A stretch of 61,539 nt of DNA from Oscillospiraceae bacterium (GTDB lineage: Bacteria > Bacillota > Clostridia > Oscillospirales > Oscillospiraceae): contig JAHHRR010000005.1 in assembly GCA_020025655.1 (NCBI GenBank), positions 1 to 61,539 on the forward strand. The letters are read 5' to 3'. The notes beneath the pieces were generated by a model. That model made no database searches. It had not been told where the DNA came from and worked only from the letters and a program-made list of their open reading frames with translations. Positions within the stretch are counted from its first letter, which is position 1. Each line of letters opens with the position of its first letter. Below are positions 32,408-40,647 of this stretch, in pieces. The position numbers and the translations under genes are program-made.

Positions 32408-32435
32408 AGTATAGCATAGATATTTTAAAATTCAA
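32408..32435 (-). promoter_or_regulatory. Promoter of the topoisomerase operon
   Basis: The minus strand has TTGAAT (32435-32430), a 16-base spacer ending TATGC, and TATACT (32413-32408), an extended -10. The leader is about 65 bases long. Confidence 0.75.
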
Positions 32436-32457
32436 GTGATACCGCCGAAACCAGAAA

Positions 32458-32481
32458 GCGGGCTGCCAAACGGCAGCCCGC
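32458..32481. repeat. GC-rich perfect hairpin in the parE-bofA divergent region
   Basis: A 10-bp stem (GCGGGCTGCC / GGCAGCCCGC) with loop AAAC has no T-run on either strand, so it is not a standard terminator. It lies between the divergent parE and bofA promoters. The rest of this 336-base gap holds only those two promoters. Confidence 0.6.
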
Positions 32482-32525
32482 CCCGCATAGGATATTCTGT
32501 TTTTTAACAAAAGATCTCCTAATGC

Positions 32526-32554
32526 TTGACAATTTCCCGTTTTTGTAGTACACA
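32526..32554 (+). promoter_or_regulatory. Possible bofA promoter
   Basis: A perfect TTGACA (32526-32531) is followed after 17 bases by a poor -10 (TACACA). A sporulation sigma factor could also be used; no clear match was found. Confidence 0.35.
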
Positions 32555-32672
32555 TATTAAATAGTTGCTAAAAACAGCTCTCTCTGTCTCGCTGTCCGGG
32601 GCCTTGTCTGTTAATATTATGTGCTGTTTTCAGCTTAATACGCAGGAAATTTTTCCCTTTTGGAGTGGTTAT

Positions 32673-32942
32673 ATGGATACAGATTTAGTTTTAAGCCTTG
32701 CCACGCTGGCAGCTGTCGTTTTGATTTCGATTTTTGTTATTAAGCTTCTTTTCGGACCCATGAAGCTTATTTTAAAGCTTGCAATCAATGCCGGCTTCGG
32801 TTTCGTAATTCTGTTTATTGTGAATTTCTTCGGAGAATTTTTCGGTTTCAGCCTCGGCGTCAGCCTGCTGAACGCTCTTGTTGCCGGTGTGCTTGGCGTT
32901 CCCGGAGTAATTCTTCTCATTCTTATTAAGCTTTTCTTATAA
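32673..32942 (+). CDS. bofA: BofA-family pro-sigma-K processing regulator
   Basis: An 89-residue protein with two or three membrane helices. The C-terminal half, FGFSLGVSLLNALVAGVLGVPGVILLILIKLFL in outline (positions 56-89), contains the family hallmark LVAGVLGVPGVILLI. In Bacillus BofA anchors SpoIVFA and holds the SpoIVFB protease inactive in the mother-cell-derived forespore membrane. ATG 32673 is chosen over an upstream in-frame start at 32565 because TGGAGTGG lies just before it and family members are about 85-90 residues long. Together with the spoIIA operon it supports a sporulating host. Confidence 0.85.
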   Translation: MDTDLVLSLATLAAVVLISIFVIKLLFGPMKLILKLAINAGFGFVILFIVNFFGEFFGFSLGVSLLNALVAGVLGVPGVILLILIKLFL

Positions 32943-32960
32943 AACCTGAATACAGATAAA

Positions 32961-32990
32961 AACAAGCTCTCCTGATTCAGAGAGCTTGTT
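32961..32990 (+). terminator. Terminator of bofA
   Basis: An 11-bp stem (AACAAGCTCTC / GAGAGCTTGTT) is followed by eight Ts. The T-run overlaps the last bases of the convergent mgtC gene. Confidence 0.92.
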
Positions 32991-32994
32991 TTTT

Positions 32995-33690
32995 TTATAT
33001 TTCTTCGATACTTATTACATCTTCAAGTCTGTTTATACCACGGATAAGTTCACCGTCAAGCTTCTTTTTGCTGACCTGAACACTCAGAACCGCACAGTAA
33101 TGATGCGTGTCATTTTCACCCATGATACGGTTGATTTCCAGTGAATTCATGCTGATCTTAAGAGACTTGACAATACCGATGATTTTTTCAATGGAGATTG
33201 AGTGACCGTATTCAATAAACAGATTAACGTCATTGACCTTTCTTGCAAACTTATACTCAATCTTAATGAGAACAAGCTCAGCGAGCAGCACCATTGCTGT
33301 CGCAAACATGGTAAGCTCAACATATCCTGCGCCGCAGCTGAGGCCGATTACAGCAGATGTCCAGAGTCCTGCGGCGGTTGTAAGGCCCTTGACTCGCTGA
33401 CGTCTGGTAACAATAATCGTACCTGCGCCGATAAAACCGATACCTGCTATAACCTGTGCGCCAAGTCGTGAGATATCAGTAAAATAGTGCATTACCTGAT
33501 AAAGATAAAGGTTTGTGAGAATAGCGGTGCAGGCACCGAGAGAAATAAGAATATGCGTTCTGAAACCGGCAGGACGGCGTTTGAATTCACGCTCCAGACC
33601 TATGATTCCTCCGCATATCATAGCTAAAAACATACGGAAAGCAACGCCTGTTATGTTCATTTCTCTTGCAAAATCAAATATTTCCAGCAT
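32995..33690 (-). CDS. MgtC/SapB-family membrane protein (second of two)
   Basis: A 231-residue protein. Five hydrophobic helices carry the MgtC signatures GGIIGLEREFKRRPAGFRTH, RLGAQVIAGIGFIGAGTI and VKGLTTAAGLWTSAVIGL. A C-terminal cytosolic domain (about 150-231) resembles an ACT-like fold. MgtC proteins are linked to Mg2+ limitation and modulate membrane ATP synthase or P-type ATPases in pathogens; the role in commensal Clostridia is unknown. GGAGGGG precedes the ATG, 13 bases after the upstream paralogue. Confidence 0.92.
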   Translation of the reverse strand: MLEIFDFAREMNITGVAFRMFLAMICGGIIGLEREFKRRPAGFRTHILISLGACTAILTNLYLYQVMHYFTDISRLGAQVIAGIGFIGAGTIIVTRRQRVKGLTTAAGLWTSAVIGLSCGAGYVELTMFATAMVLLAELVLIKIEYKFARKVNDVNLFIEYGHSISIEKIIGIVKSLKISMNSLEINRIMGENDTHHYCAVLSVQVSKKKLDGELIRGINRLEDVISIEEI

Positions 33691-33702
33691 TTGCTCCCCT
33701 CC

Positions 33703-34428
33703 TTAAACTTCGTCTATTGTAATTATGCCGTCAAGAGTTGCAAGCATAGCGAGAACTTCATTATGGTCACGGCGCTTAGGCAGATGCAGGCTCAAAAGTG
33801 CGCTCAGATCCTTTTCGCCCTCAGACTTGTTTCTGTTTATTTCAACGTCATACAGTGCGATACCCTCGGCCTTTACTTTGTTGACCACTTCGCCTATGTT
33901 CTGTATGCTGTCCATCTCAAGGTATATATTCATGTTCTTGCTTCTGGGAAGAATAGCCTTCTCAATAAACGGCAGAACATTTATGCACAATATAATAAAG
34001 AAGAAACCTATAAGAGTTCCTTCGTAAAATCCTGCTCCTGCGGCAAGACCCATGCAGGCCGAAGCCCACAGACCGGACGCAGTTGTAAGGCCCTTGACTT
34101 CACTGCGGGAGGTAACAAGAATAGTTCCTGTACCGAGAAAACCGATACCGTTTATAACCTGTGCGCCCAGACGGACTATATCGGTTCTTGTACCCACCGC
34201 TTTTTGATCCGCCGCCCACGCAGTATTCAGCATAAGGTCGAAATACTGGCTGACTATCATTGTTATAGCTGCACCTATTGCAACCAGCATATAGGTTCTG
34301 AAGCCGGCAGCCTGTCCTTTCTTTTCCCTTTCAAATCCCACTATACCGCCTGCCAGCATCGCCAGCACTATTCGCAGCATCATGGATTCTATATTAAGTT
34401 GTCTCAGATAAACGAGATAATTTCCCAT
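33703..34428 (-). CDS. MgtC/SapB-family membrane protein (first of two)
   Basis: A 241-residue paralogue of the following gene. It shares GGIVGFEREKKGQAAGFRTY, RLGAQVINGIGFLGTGTI and VKGLTTASGLWASACMGL, with about ten extra residues in the second loop (NTAWAADQKAVGTR) and a similar C-terminal domain. The two genes are 13 bases apart and share a promoter. The upstream leader of about 60 bases contains a stable hairpin. Confidence 0.92.
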   Translation of the reverse strand: MGNYLVYLRQLNIESMMLRIVLAMLAGGIVGFEREKKGQAAGFRTYMLVAIGAAITMIVSQYFDLMLNTAWAADQKAVGTRTDIVRLGAQVINGIGFLGTGTILVTSRSEVKGLTTASGLWASACMGLAAGAGFYEGTLIGFFFIILCINVLPFIEKAILPRSKNMNIYLEMDSIQNIGEVVNKVKAEGIALYDVEINRNKSEGEKDLSALLSLHLPKRRDHNEVLAMLATLDGIITIDEV

Positions 34429-34453
34429 GTCCGACTACCTTTTAATAGTTTAA

Positions 34454-34523
34454 GGGGCTGCATAAAACAGCCCCTGTGATTTTTTTGATAAACCATTATA
34501 GCATTATTTCCTAGTAATTGGAA
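34454..34523 (-). promoter_or_regulatory. mgtC operon promoter and leader hairpin
   Basis: The minus strand has TTCCAA (34523-34518), 17 bases ending in TGC, and TATAAT (34500-34495), a consensus extended -10. In the leader a 7-bp GC-rich stem (GGGGCTG / CAGCCCC, 34474-34454) with loop TTTTATG lies before the weak ribosome binding site AAAAGG. It has no T-run in this direction. The leader is too short for an M-box. Confidence 0.7.
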
Positions 34524-34565
34524 TTGATAAGCTGCCCAAAAACCCTGTATATATTTTGTATAAAA

Positions 34566-35264
34566 TTATAAAATATTGTCCAGTAATGCTAATATCTTTG
34601 AAAGCTCATCAACCTGATAATCCGCTTTAACATCTTCCCTCTCCGGCAGATGTCTTGGATTAAACCAGATTGTTTTCAGCCCTGCATTGATTCCGCCCTG
34701 TATATCAGAGCTGAGGCTGTCACCGATTATAACTGCCTTTTCAGGGTCAAATCCCTCTATACGTGAAAAGCATTTGTCAAAAAACTCTCTGCTCGGTTTA
34801 TCGCTGCCGATTTCCTCGGATATAAATATTTCCTGAAAATACCGGTTAATATCTGCGCTTGCCATTCTGGATGCCTGAACCTTGGCACTGCCATTTGAGA
34901 CAATATAGAGATCATATTTGCCGTATAGTGCTTCCAGAAGCTCCGGCGCACCTTCTATAAAATAGTGACCGAAGCACAGATAGTCCTCATACAGATCTCT
35001 CGCCTTTTCGCCGGAGCAGTCAATTCCGAACTCCTCAAACAGGATTGTAAACCTGTCTGTAAGTACTTGAAGCCTTGTGGCAAGACCAAGCTCAAGCCTG
35101 CGCCACTGCTGTCCGTTTATTATACTGTATCTGTCAAGTATCTCTTTATTAGGCTCTATTCCCAGATCACGAAGAGCTTTGGAAAGAGCGATATGCTCGG
35201 CTTTATGGAAATCAAGCAATGTATCATCCAAATCCAAAAATACACTGGCTCTTTCTTTTTTCAT
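34566..35264 (-). CDS. HAD-superfamily hydrolase, YjjG-like phosphatase
   Basis: A 232-residue HAD phosphatase. Motif I is FLDLDDTLLDF (nucleophile and acid Asp), motif II IVSNGS, motif III lysine in GSDKPSREFF, and motif IV VIIGDSLSSDIQGG. The YjjG/YfnB group acts on nucleotide 5'-monophosphates or other small phosphates. Of two adjacent ATGs I choose 35264, because GGAG is only two bases before the first. It follows murF after 15 bases and is probably co-transcribed. Confidence 0.88.
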   Translation of the reverse strand: MKKERASVFLDLDDTLLDFHKAEHIALSKALRDLGIEPNKEILDRYSIINGQQWRRLELGLATRLQVLTDRFTILFEEFGIDCSGEKARDLYEDYLCFGHYFIEGAPELLEALYGKYDLYIVSNGSAKVQASRMASADINRYFQEIFISEEIGSDKPSREFFDKCFSRIEGFDPEKAVIIGDSLSSDIQGGINAGLKTIWFNPRHLPEREDVKADYQVDELSKILALLDNIL

Positions 35265-35279
35265 AATCATATCTCCGTT

Positions 35280-36626
35280 TTAAAGTTTTTTCAGCGCCTC
35301 TGATACTTCCTCGAATTTTGAGCGTCGGGACGCCTTTACAAGTATGCAGTCCCCTTCCTTTATAAGCTCAGGCAGGGCAGCAATCAGCTGTTCTCTTGTT
35401 TCAAAGTGTACGCCTGCTTTTCCTGCGCCCTGTGCGGTGTGATATGACAGCTCTCCGCTTGTGATTACAAGCTCAACACCCTTTTTTACCGCATAGGCTC
35501 CGCAGTCATAATGCATCTGCTTTTCTTTATCGCCAAGCTCCAGCATATCGCCGAGTATGCACACCTTTCTGCCTGAAAGCTTTGCAAGAGAGTCAATTCC
35601 GCACATCACAGAATCGGGATTTGCATTATAGGAGTCATCAATCAATGTGATTTTTCCTGTATTCACAAGTGCGGCTCTGCGGCCTACTGTTTCATATCCC
35701 GCTATTCCCTCTGCAATTTCTTCATCGCTGAGGCCAAGAACAAAGCCCAGCGCTGCGCCTTCAAGAGCAGCATAAATCATATGCTCACCAAAGGCCGGAA
35801 TACGAACCTCTACACTTCTGTTTTCAAATTCTATACTGCAAACCGTGCTGCCGTCGGAAGCTGTGCTTATGTTCTCCGCCCGAACCTCACAGTTTTCGCC
35901 AAGACCGAAGCGAATAAGTCTCTGCGGGCAGTCAATCTCCGCAAGAAGGTCATCGTCACCGTTTACTATCACAGTTCCGTTTTCTGCTATGTAATCGAGC
36001 ATTTCGGTCTTTGCCTTAAAAACACCTTTTCTGTCATGTAGAAACTCAAGATGTGCTTTGCCGATTATTGTAAATACTCCGATATCAGGTCTGCATATAT
36101 TTGAAAGACGGCTCATTTCACCGAAATCGGAAATTCCCATTTCAATTACAGCGGCTTCATGCTCCCTTGTAATTCTTGAAACTGTCATAGGAACCCCAAG
36201 AGTATTATTGAGGTTGCCGTCTGTTTTGAGAACATTAAACCGTTCAGAGAGAACCGAAGCAATCATTTCCTTTGCTGAGGTTTTGCCGACACTGCCGGTA
36301 ATGCCAATAATCGGAATGTTAAGAGTCTTTCTGTATCCGGCTGTAATAAGCTCCATTGCCTTTTCTACATCATCTACTATAATAAGAGGCCTTTTCTCGC
36401 CTTCAGGTATTCTCGATGCAAGGCAGCAGGCTGCTCCGTTTTTAAATGCTGTATCTATAAAATCATGGCCGTCAACCCGTTCACCTTTAAAGGCTGCAAA
36501 AAGGTCACCGGGCTTTATCTCACGGCTGTCAATTGCTATTTTTCCAAGCTCAGTATCTGAGCCTTCATTATTCGTAAGTACACCTCCGCAGAGCTCTGCG
36601 GCAAGCTTAACTGTTATTCCTCTCAT
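35280..36626 (-). CDS. murF: UDP-N-acetylmuramoyl-tripeptide--D-alanyl-D-alanine ligase
   Basis: A 448-residue cytoplasmic Mur ligase that adds D-Ala-D-Ala to UDP-MurNAc-tripeptide. The N-terminal substrate domain contains IAIDSREIKPGDLFAAF and GERVDGHDFI. The central ATPase has P-loop GITGSVGKTSAKEMI, TDGNLNNTLGVPMT, EMGISDFGEMSRL and the GKAHLEFL histidine. The C-terminal domain has LIDDSYNANPDSV and LGDMLELG. GGAGG lies eight bases upstream of the ATG. No other mur genes are adjacent, so it is not part of a division cluster here. Confidence 0.97.
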   Translation of the reverse strand: MRGITVKLAAELCGGVLTNNEGSDTELGKIAIDSREIKPGDLFAAFKGERVDGHDFIDTAFKNGAACCLASRIPEGEKRPLIIVDDVEKAMELITAGYRKTLNIPIIGITGSVGKTSAKEMIASVLSERFNVLKTDGNLNNTLGVPMTVSRITREHEAAVIEMGISDFGEMSRLSNICRPDIGVFTIIGKAHLEFLHDRKGVFKAKTEMLDYIAENGTVIVNGDDDLLAEIDCPQRLIRFGLGENCEVRAENISTASDGSTVCSIEFENRSVEVRIPAFGEHMIYAALEGAALGFVLGLSDEEIAEGIAGYETVGRRAALVNTGKITLIDDSYNANPDSVMCGIDSLAKLSGRKVCILGDMLELGDKEKQMHYDCGAYAVKKGVELVITSGELSYHTAQGAGKAGVHFETREQLIAALPELIKEGDCILVKASRRSKFEEVSEALKKL

Positions 36627-36730
36627 AATACATTCCTCCGTTTTCCGGTAAAGTATATCACGACGTAAAGATTTTTTCCATAGTTAAAGCATTTTTCGCC
36701 AAATTTACTAGTGCATATAGGTGGCAAGTA

Positions 36731-36757
36731 TGTTATAATCAGTCTGTTAAACTGACT
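36731..36757 (+). promoter_or_regulatory. Exonuclease promoter with palindrome at the start site
   Basis: The extended -10 TGtTATAAT (36731-36739) has no good -35. Two bases later begins AGTCTGTTAAACTGACT (36741-36757), a 17-bp palindrome with one mismatched pair, centred on the expected transcription start. Confidence 0.5.
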
Positions 36758-36786
36758 TGATATTATATTATAAAGGAATTTTTTAT

Positions 36787-37776
36787 ATGAACTATGTTGT
36801 GGTGGACTTGGAATGGAATCAGGCCATGAGTTCAAAGTCCTCCGTATTTAATAAACTCCCTATTCATCTCAGAGGGGAAATCATCGAAATAGGTGCTGTT
36901 AAACTTACAGAGGATATGCAGCTGGGTGAAGAATTCACCATCGATGTACGGCCTGTCTACTTCAGACGTATGCATTACAAAGTCAAAAAGCTTACAGGTT
37001 TCGATAAGGAACGTCTTTCTCACGGTATTTCCTTCGCAGAGGCACTGGCTGAGTTCAGACGCTTCTGCGGTGATGATGTTACTCTGCTGACCTGGGGCTG
37101 TGATGATCAGGGAATTATGGAGCAGAACATTATCATCCACGACCTTGACTGGGACTGGATTTCCGGCTGGGTCAATCTTCAGCTCATTTACAATGTCCAG
37201 ACCGGCGGTGACAAAAACCAGAAGTCTCTCGCCAGTGCTATGGAGCATTTCGGTATTGAGCAGACAAGAGTTGCACATGATGCCCTCGGTGACGCTTACA
37301 ATACCGCTCTTGTTTCAACTCACCTTGATATGGTCGATGGGCTTAAAAACTATGCCGATGCAGGAAAAATTCTTGCACAGCGTATGCCTAACTATCGTCC
37401 TCCCGCTGAAAATGAAGGTCCTGATCTGCTTGCCCATGAGTGCTATGACGGCTTTGAATCAAAGGCTGCCGCTTTTGCGGATCCCAGACTTAATACAGCC
37501 TGCTGCCCTCACTGCGGCGCCAGTTTAAAATGCGCCCGCTGGGTTAATCAGGGCGATCAGAGATACATGAATCTCTATACCTGCGAGGAGCATGGAACTT
37601 TTCTCATTCGTGTAAAGTTCAGAAAGTCCAAAACAGACGGCAAGTGGACTGCAAATAAGCTCATTTATGCTGCTGATGACGGTATGCTGGATTTTTATAA
37701 GACCAAAGCCGCTCAGGCGAGACGCCGTGGCAGAGGTCATTCTCAGCGTAAAAACCGCCCTGCCAATAAAGCCTGA
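36787..37776 (+). CDS. DEDDh 3'-5' exonuclease with C-terminal zinc-ribbon region
   Basis: A 329-residue DnaQ-like exonuclease of the ERI1/KapD type. Exo I is VVDLEWNQ (D, E), Exo II is WGCDDQGIMEQN and Exo III is VAHDALGDAYNT (H and D). Residues about 240-285 contain CCPHCGASL and CEEHG, a likely zinc site. The tail is strongly basic (ARRRGRGHSQRKNR), suggesting nucleic-acid binding; the substrate may be RNA. AAAGGAA precedes ATG 36787. It is a monocistronic gene with terminators behind it. Confidence 0.88.
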   Translation: MNYVVVDLEWNQAMSSKSSVFNKLPIHLRGEIIEIGAVKLTEDMQLGEEFTIDVRPVYFRRMHYKVKKLTGFDKERLSHGISFAEALAEFRRFCGDDVTLLTWGCDDQGIMEQNIIIHDLDWDWISGWVNLQLIYNVQTGGDKNQKSLASAMEHFGIEQTRVAHDALGDAYNTALVSTHLDMVDGLKNYADAGKILAQRMPNYRPPAENEGPDLLAHECYDGFESKAAAFADPRLNTACCPHCGASLKCARWVNQGDQRYMNLYTCEEHGTFLIRVKFRKSKTDGKWTANKLIYAADDGMLDFYKTKAAQARRRGRGHSQRKNRPANKA

Positions 37777-37822
37777 TTTGAACTATAACTCATTTAGGAA
37801 AATTACTTATATTTTAAGAGCT

Positions 37823-37848
37823 AAAGGCGTGTATAAATACACGCCTTT
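37823..37848 (+). terminator. Terminator of the exonuclease gene
   Basis: An 11-bp stem (AAAGGCGTGTA / TACACGCCTTT) with loop TAAA and tail CCTATTTT lies 47 bases after the stop. Confidence 0.85.
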
Positions 37849-37881
37849 CCTATTTTCAAGCAGAATTTTATCTAAAGAAAG

Positions 37882-37908
37882 AGGCACAGCCGGTTAGCGG
37901 CTGTGCCT
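37882..37908. terminator. Second, bidirectional terminator (exonuclease / ribF)
   Basis: A 10-bp stem (AGGCACAGCC / GGCTGTGCCT) has plus-strand tail TTTATTGTTTTA and minus-strand tail CTTTCTTTAG. It lies 28 bases beyond the ribF stop on the minus strand. Confidence 0.85.
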
Positions 37909-37935
37909 TTTATTGTTTTATCAGAGCAGCTTTAT

Positions 37936-38832
37936 TCAGGCATTAAAATACTCTCTTGCAGTCTCGCCGTCGAGTTTTATCTGCTTAAACAGCTCTTCAG
38001 CATTTGCAAACTTAATTTCAGGCCTGAGGAATTTATAAAACTCAAGTCTGACCTGTCTGCCGTAAAGATTTCCTGAGTAATCCAGCAGATGACTCTCAAC
38101 TGTGACAACATTACCCTCGCTCACAGTGGGGCGGACGCCGATATTTGTGACCGCAATATAGCAGCTGTTATCCTCAAGGTATACCTTGCTGGCATAAACG
38201 CCGAACTTAGGTACGAGAACCCCCTGAGGGAAACGCATATTTATAGTAGGTGCGCCCATTTTTGTGCCCAGATGATAGCCCGAACGTACAGTGTCGGCAA
38301 GGCTGTGAGGATGACCAAGATAGCGGTTTGCCTCTTCTATTTTGCCGTCTTTAATAAGGGTTCTTATATATGTAGAGCTGATTATTTTGCCATCCATTGT
38401 GACAGGCATTATAATGTCGCAGCCGATATTTCTTTCTGCGCAGTAGTCTTTAAGCTTCTGAGCAGTCCCCTGTCCTTTATAGCCGAAGCAGAAATCGTGA
38501 CCTACAACAATATGGCAGACGTTAAGGTCAGCTATAAGTGAATCCACAAATTCAGTCCACGGCATACGCATGACCTGTTCATTGAAGTGGATAAAAACCA
38601 CGTTATCAATGCCGAAGCAGCGTTTTATGATGTCCTCCCGTCCCGCTGCACTGTTAATGAGCGGAACTTCTTTGCCGAACACCAGATTATCAGGGTGAAC
38701 ATCAAAGCTCAGCACAGAGGGTACTGCACCCAGCTCTTCTGCTCTTTCTTTTGTTTTCTCCATAAGAGCAGCATGGCCCAGATGTACGCCATCAAAGAAG
38801 CCAAGTGCAATAGCTCTTTTAATATCAGACAT
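37936..38832 (-). CDS. ribF: Bifunctional riboflavin kinase / FAD synthetase
   Basis: A 298-residue enzyme. The N-terminal FMN adenylyltransferase domain (ALGFFDGVHLGHAAL, VGHDFCFGYKGQG, SSTYIRTLI) makes FAD from FMN. The C-terminal flavokinase (from about residue 180: GYHLGTKMGAPTINM, AVTNIGVRPTV, ESHLLDYSGNLYGRQV) phosphorylates riboflavin. ATG 38832 is preferred over an in-frame TTG at 38844, because GAGG lies seven bases before the ATG. Last gene of the nusA-infB operon, overlapping the truB stop. Confidence 0.96.
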   Translation of the reverse strand: MSDIKRAIALGFFDGVHLGHAALMEKTKERAEELGAVPSVLSFDVHPDNLVFGKEVPLINSAAGREDIIKRCFGIDNVVFIHFNEQVMRMPWTEFVDSLIADLNVCHIVVGHDFCFGYKGQGTAQKLKDYCAERNIGCDIIMPVTMDGKIISSTYIRTLIKDGKIEEANRYLGHPHSLADTVRSGYHLGTKMGAPTINMRFPQGVLVPKFGVYASKVYLEDNSCYIAVTNIGVRPTVSEGNVVTVESHLLDYSGNLYGRQVRLEFYKFLRPEIKFANAEELFKQIKLDGETAREYFNA

Positions 38833-38833
38833 T

Positions 38834-39703
38834 TTAAACCTCAAAAAAACTTTTTAAAGTTTCCATTTTACCATTGGAAACCTGTACCAGAGCAAGAAAT
38901 TCTCCATCCGGAGAATATACTCTGTATTTGCCGTTCGGCAGCTCGGATTTAGCTATGTTACCGCTTTTTACAAGCCGCAGTGCTTTTCCTCTTACCTCGC
39001 AGGCAGGATATTCTTCAAACAGCCTGTCCAGAGGAATGAGAATTTCATCAATTCTGTTTTCATCTTTGGCTCTCTGGACATCTTCTATGCTTATTGCCTG
39101 GGAAATATTAAAATCACCGGCTTCGGTTCTGCGCAGAGCGCTCATGCAGGCGCCGCAGCCTATTCGTTCACCGATGTCTCTGCAAAGGCTTCTTATATAT
39201 GTACCCTTGGAGCATTTAATATCCAGTATATAGTCTCCGCCATCACGCCCAACGATTTTAATATCATCTATCGTGATTTTTCTTGCAGGACGCTCGACCT
39301 CTTTGCCGGCTCTTGCAATCTTATAAAGCGGCTGACCCTTCATTTTTATTGCAGAATACATAGGCGGAACCTGTGAAATTTCACCCTTGAACTCTTCAAG
39401 GACTGCTTTCAGCTCATCCTCACCTACATCTGCCTCAGTTTCAGAAAGAATTTTACCGGTTGTATCCTCCGTGTCAGTCCTCAGGCCGAAGCGGATGCTT
39501 GCCGTATAGCGCTTGGAATGGCTTTCGGCATATTCCATCGCACGGGTTGCACGACCAACCATAACAACAAGCAGACCTGTTGCCATGGGGTCAAGAGTGC
39601 CGGAGTGACCGATTCTTTTCTCACGAAGAATTCCCCGCAGCTTTGCAACCACATCACTGCTTGTCCAGTCGGACGGTTTATCTATCAGGAGGATTCCCTT
39701 CAT
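38834..39703 (-). CDS. truB: tRNA pseudouridine-55 synthase
   Basis: A 289-residue enzyme that makes pseudouridine 55 in the T-loop of tRNA. It shows GILLIDKPSDWTSSDVV, RIGHSGTLDPMATGLL with catalytic Asp, SKRYTASIRFG and the KCSKGTYIRSLCRDIG motif, then a PUA-like C-terminal part. It begins four bases inside nrnA (ATGA) and ends next to ribF, normal Firmicutes order. Confidence 0.97.
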   Translation of the reverse strand: MKGILLIDKPSDWTSSDVVAKLRGILREKRIGHSGTLDPMATGLLVVMVGRATRAMEYAESHSKRYTASIRFGLRTDTEDTTGKILSETEADVGEDELKAVLEEFKGEISQVPPMYSAIKMKGQPLYKIARAGKEVERPARKITIDDIKIVGRDGGDYILDIKCSKGTYIRSLCRDIGERIGCGACMSALRRTEAGDFNISQAISIEDVQRAKDENRIDEILIPLDRLFEEYPACEVRGKALRLVKSGNIAKSELPNGKYRVYSPDGEFLALVQVSNGKMETLKSFFEV

Positions 39704-40647
39704 GCTTTCCAGACCTCATCAATGACGGCCAGCAGCATTTCTCTTGCCTTTTCCGGAGCGCAGTCCAGAGCGCAGCCTGCTGCCATTTCATGTCCGCCGC
39801 CGCCGAAAACAGCGCAGATTTTGCTGCTGCTGACTTCGTGGTTGGAACGAACTGAAACCTTGCTTCCGCCGTCATCGGTTTCCTTTATTGTAATACTTAA
39901 AATACTGCCCTCAACTCTGCCGGGAAGACCTGCCAGATCATCAAGGTCATCATCGGCAGCACCGCAGGCGCTGATCATATCTTTGGTAATTGTTGCAATT
40001 GTGATTTTGCCGTCACGATAGAACTTCATGCCGGAATAAACCATGCCTTCAAGCATGATTCTGGCTTTACTGACCTTACGGAAGAATGTAAGGTTAACGT
40101 CCGCAATATCTGCACCCAGTCTCACAAGCTCTGCACCGGCTGAAAGGGTTTTCGCAGATGTATTGCCGTACTGGTAGCAGCCGGTATCGGTTGTAACTGC
40201 AATATAAAGAAGAGTTGCCTCTTCGGGAGAGGGCTTATCGGTAATTGCCTTTATAACCTCAAGAATTATCTCACCGCAGGAGGATTTGTCATCCTTAACC
40301 ATATACTTATCCGCATAGTGAGAGTTTGTGGGATGATGGTCTATGCAGAAATCCACCTTGCCCTCAAATCCGTTTGCGAACAGCTTCTCTACCGCAACAT
40401 CCACTGCAATGGTAAAATCAGCCTTATAATCCTCAGGTGCAATAAATTTCTCTACATAGGGCTTGAATTTATCATTTATCTGGGGATTGGGATACATATA
40501 TGCAGTTTTACCTGCTCTGCGAAGTGCCGAACACAAAGCGCCGCAGCTGCCCAGAGTGTCGCCGTCGGGGCTTTTATGGCTCAGGATAAGAAAATTGTCA
40601 TGAGCCATAAGGAGCTTGGCGCACTCCTTATAATTCATTTCATTCAT
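39700..40647 (-). CDS. nrnA: DHH-family oligoribonuclease / pAp phosphatase (NrnA)
   Basis: A 315-residue DHH/DHHA1 phosphoesterase that degrades nanoRNA and dephosphorylates pAp. The motifs are ILSHKSPDGDTLGS, AVDVAV, FCIDHHPTN (DHH) and the DHHA1 glycine motif GGGGHEMAAGC. ATG 40647 follows GAGGAAAAAG; the alternatives are TTG 40659 and ATG 40638. It lies between rbfA and truB, as in many Clostridia. Confidence 0.95.
   Translation of the reverse strand: MNEMNYKECAKLLMAHDNFLILSHKSPDGDTLGSCGALCSALRRAGKTAYMYPNPQINDKFKPYVEKFIAPEDYKADFTIAVDVAVEKLFANGFEGKVDFCIDHHPTNSHYADKYMVKDDKSSCGEIILEVIKAITDKPSPEEATLLYIAVTTDTGCYQYGNTSAKTLSAGAELVRLGADIADVNLTFFRKVSKARIMLEGMVYSGMKFYRDGKITIATITKDMISACGAADDDLDDLAGLPGRVEGSILSITIKETDDGGSKVSVRSNHEVSSSKICAVFGGGGHEMAAGCALDCAPEKAREMLLAVIDEVWKA

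Noticed and set aside
32458..32481. GCGGGCTGCC hairpin as parE or bofA terminator
   Set aside because: It lies between divergent promoters, where nothing needs terminating, and it lacks a T-run on both strands.
32565..32672. N-terminal extension of bofA
   Set aside because: ATG 32673 has a ribosome binding site and gives the normal family length; the extension would overlap the promoter region.
34454..34490. Plus-strand terminator (GGGGCTG hairpin followed by seven Ts)
   Set aside because: No plus-strand gene ends here. The structure is better explained as the leader hairpin of the leftward mgtC operon.
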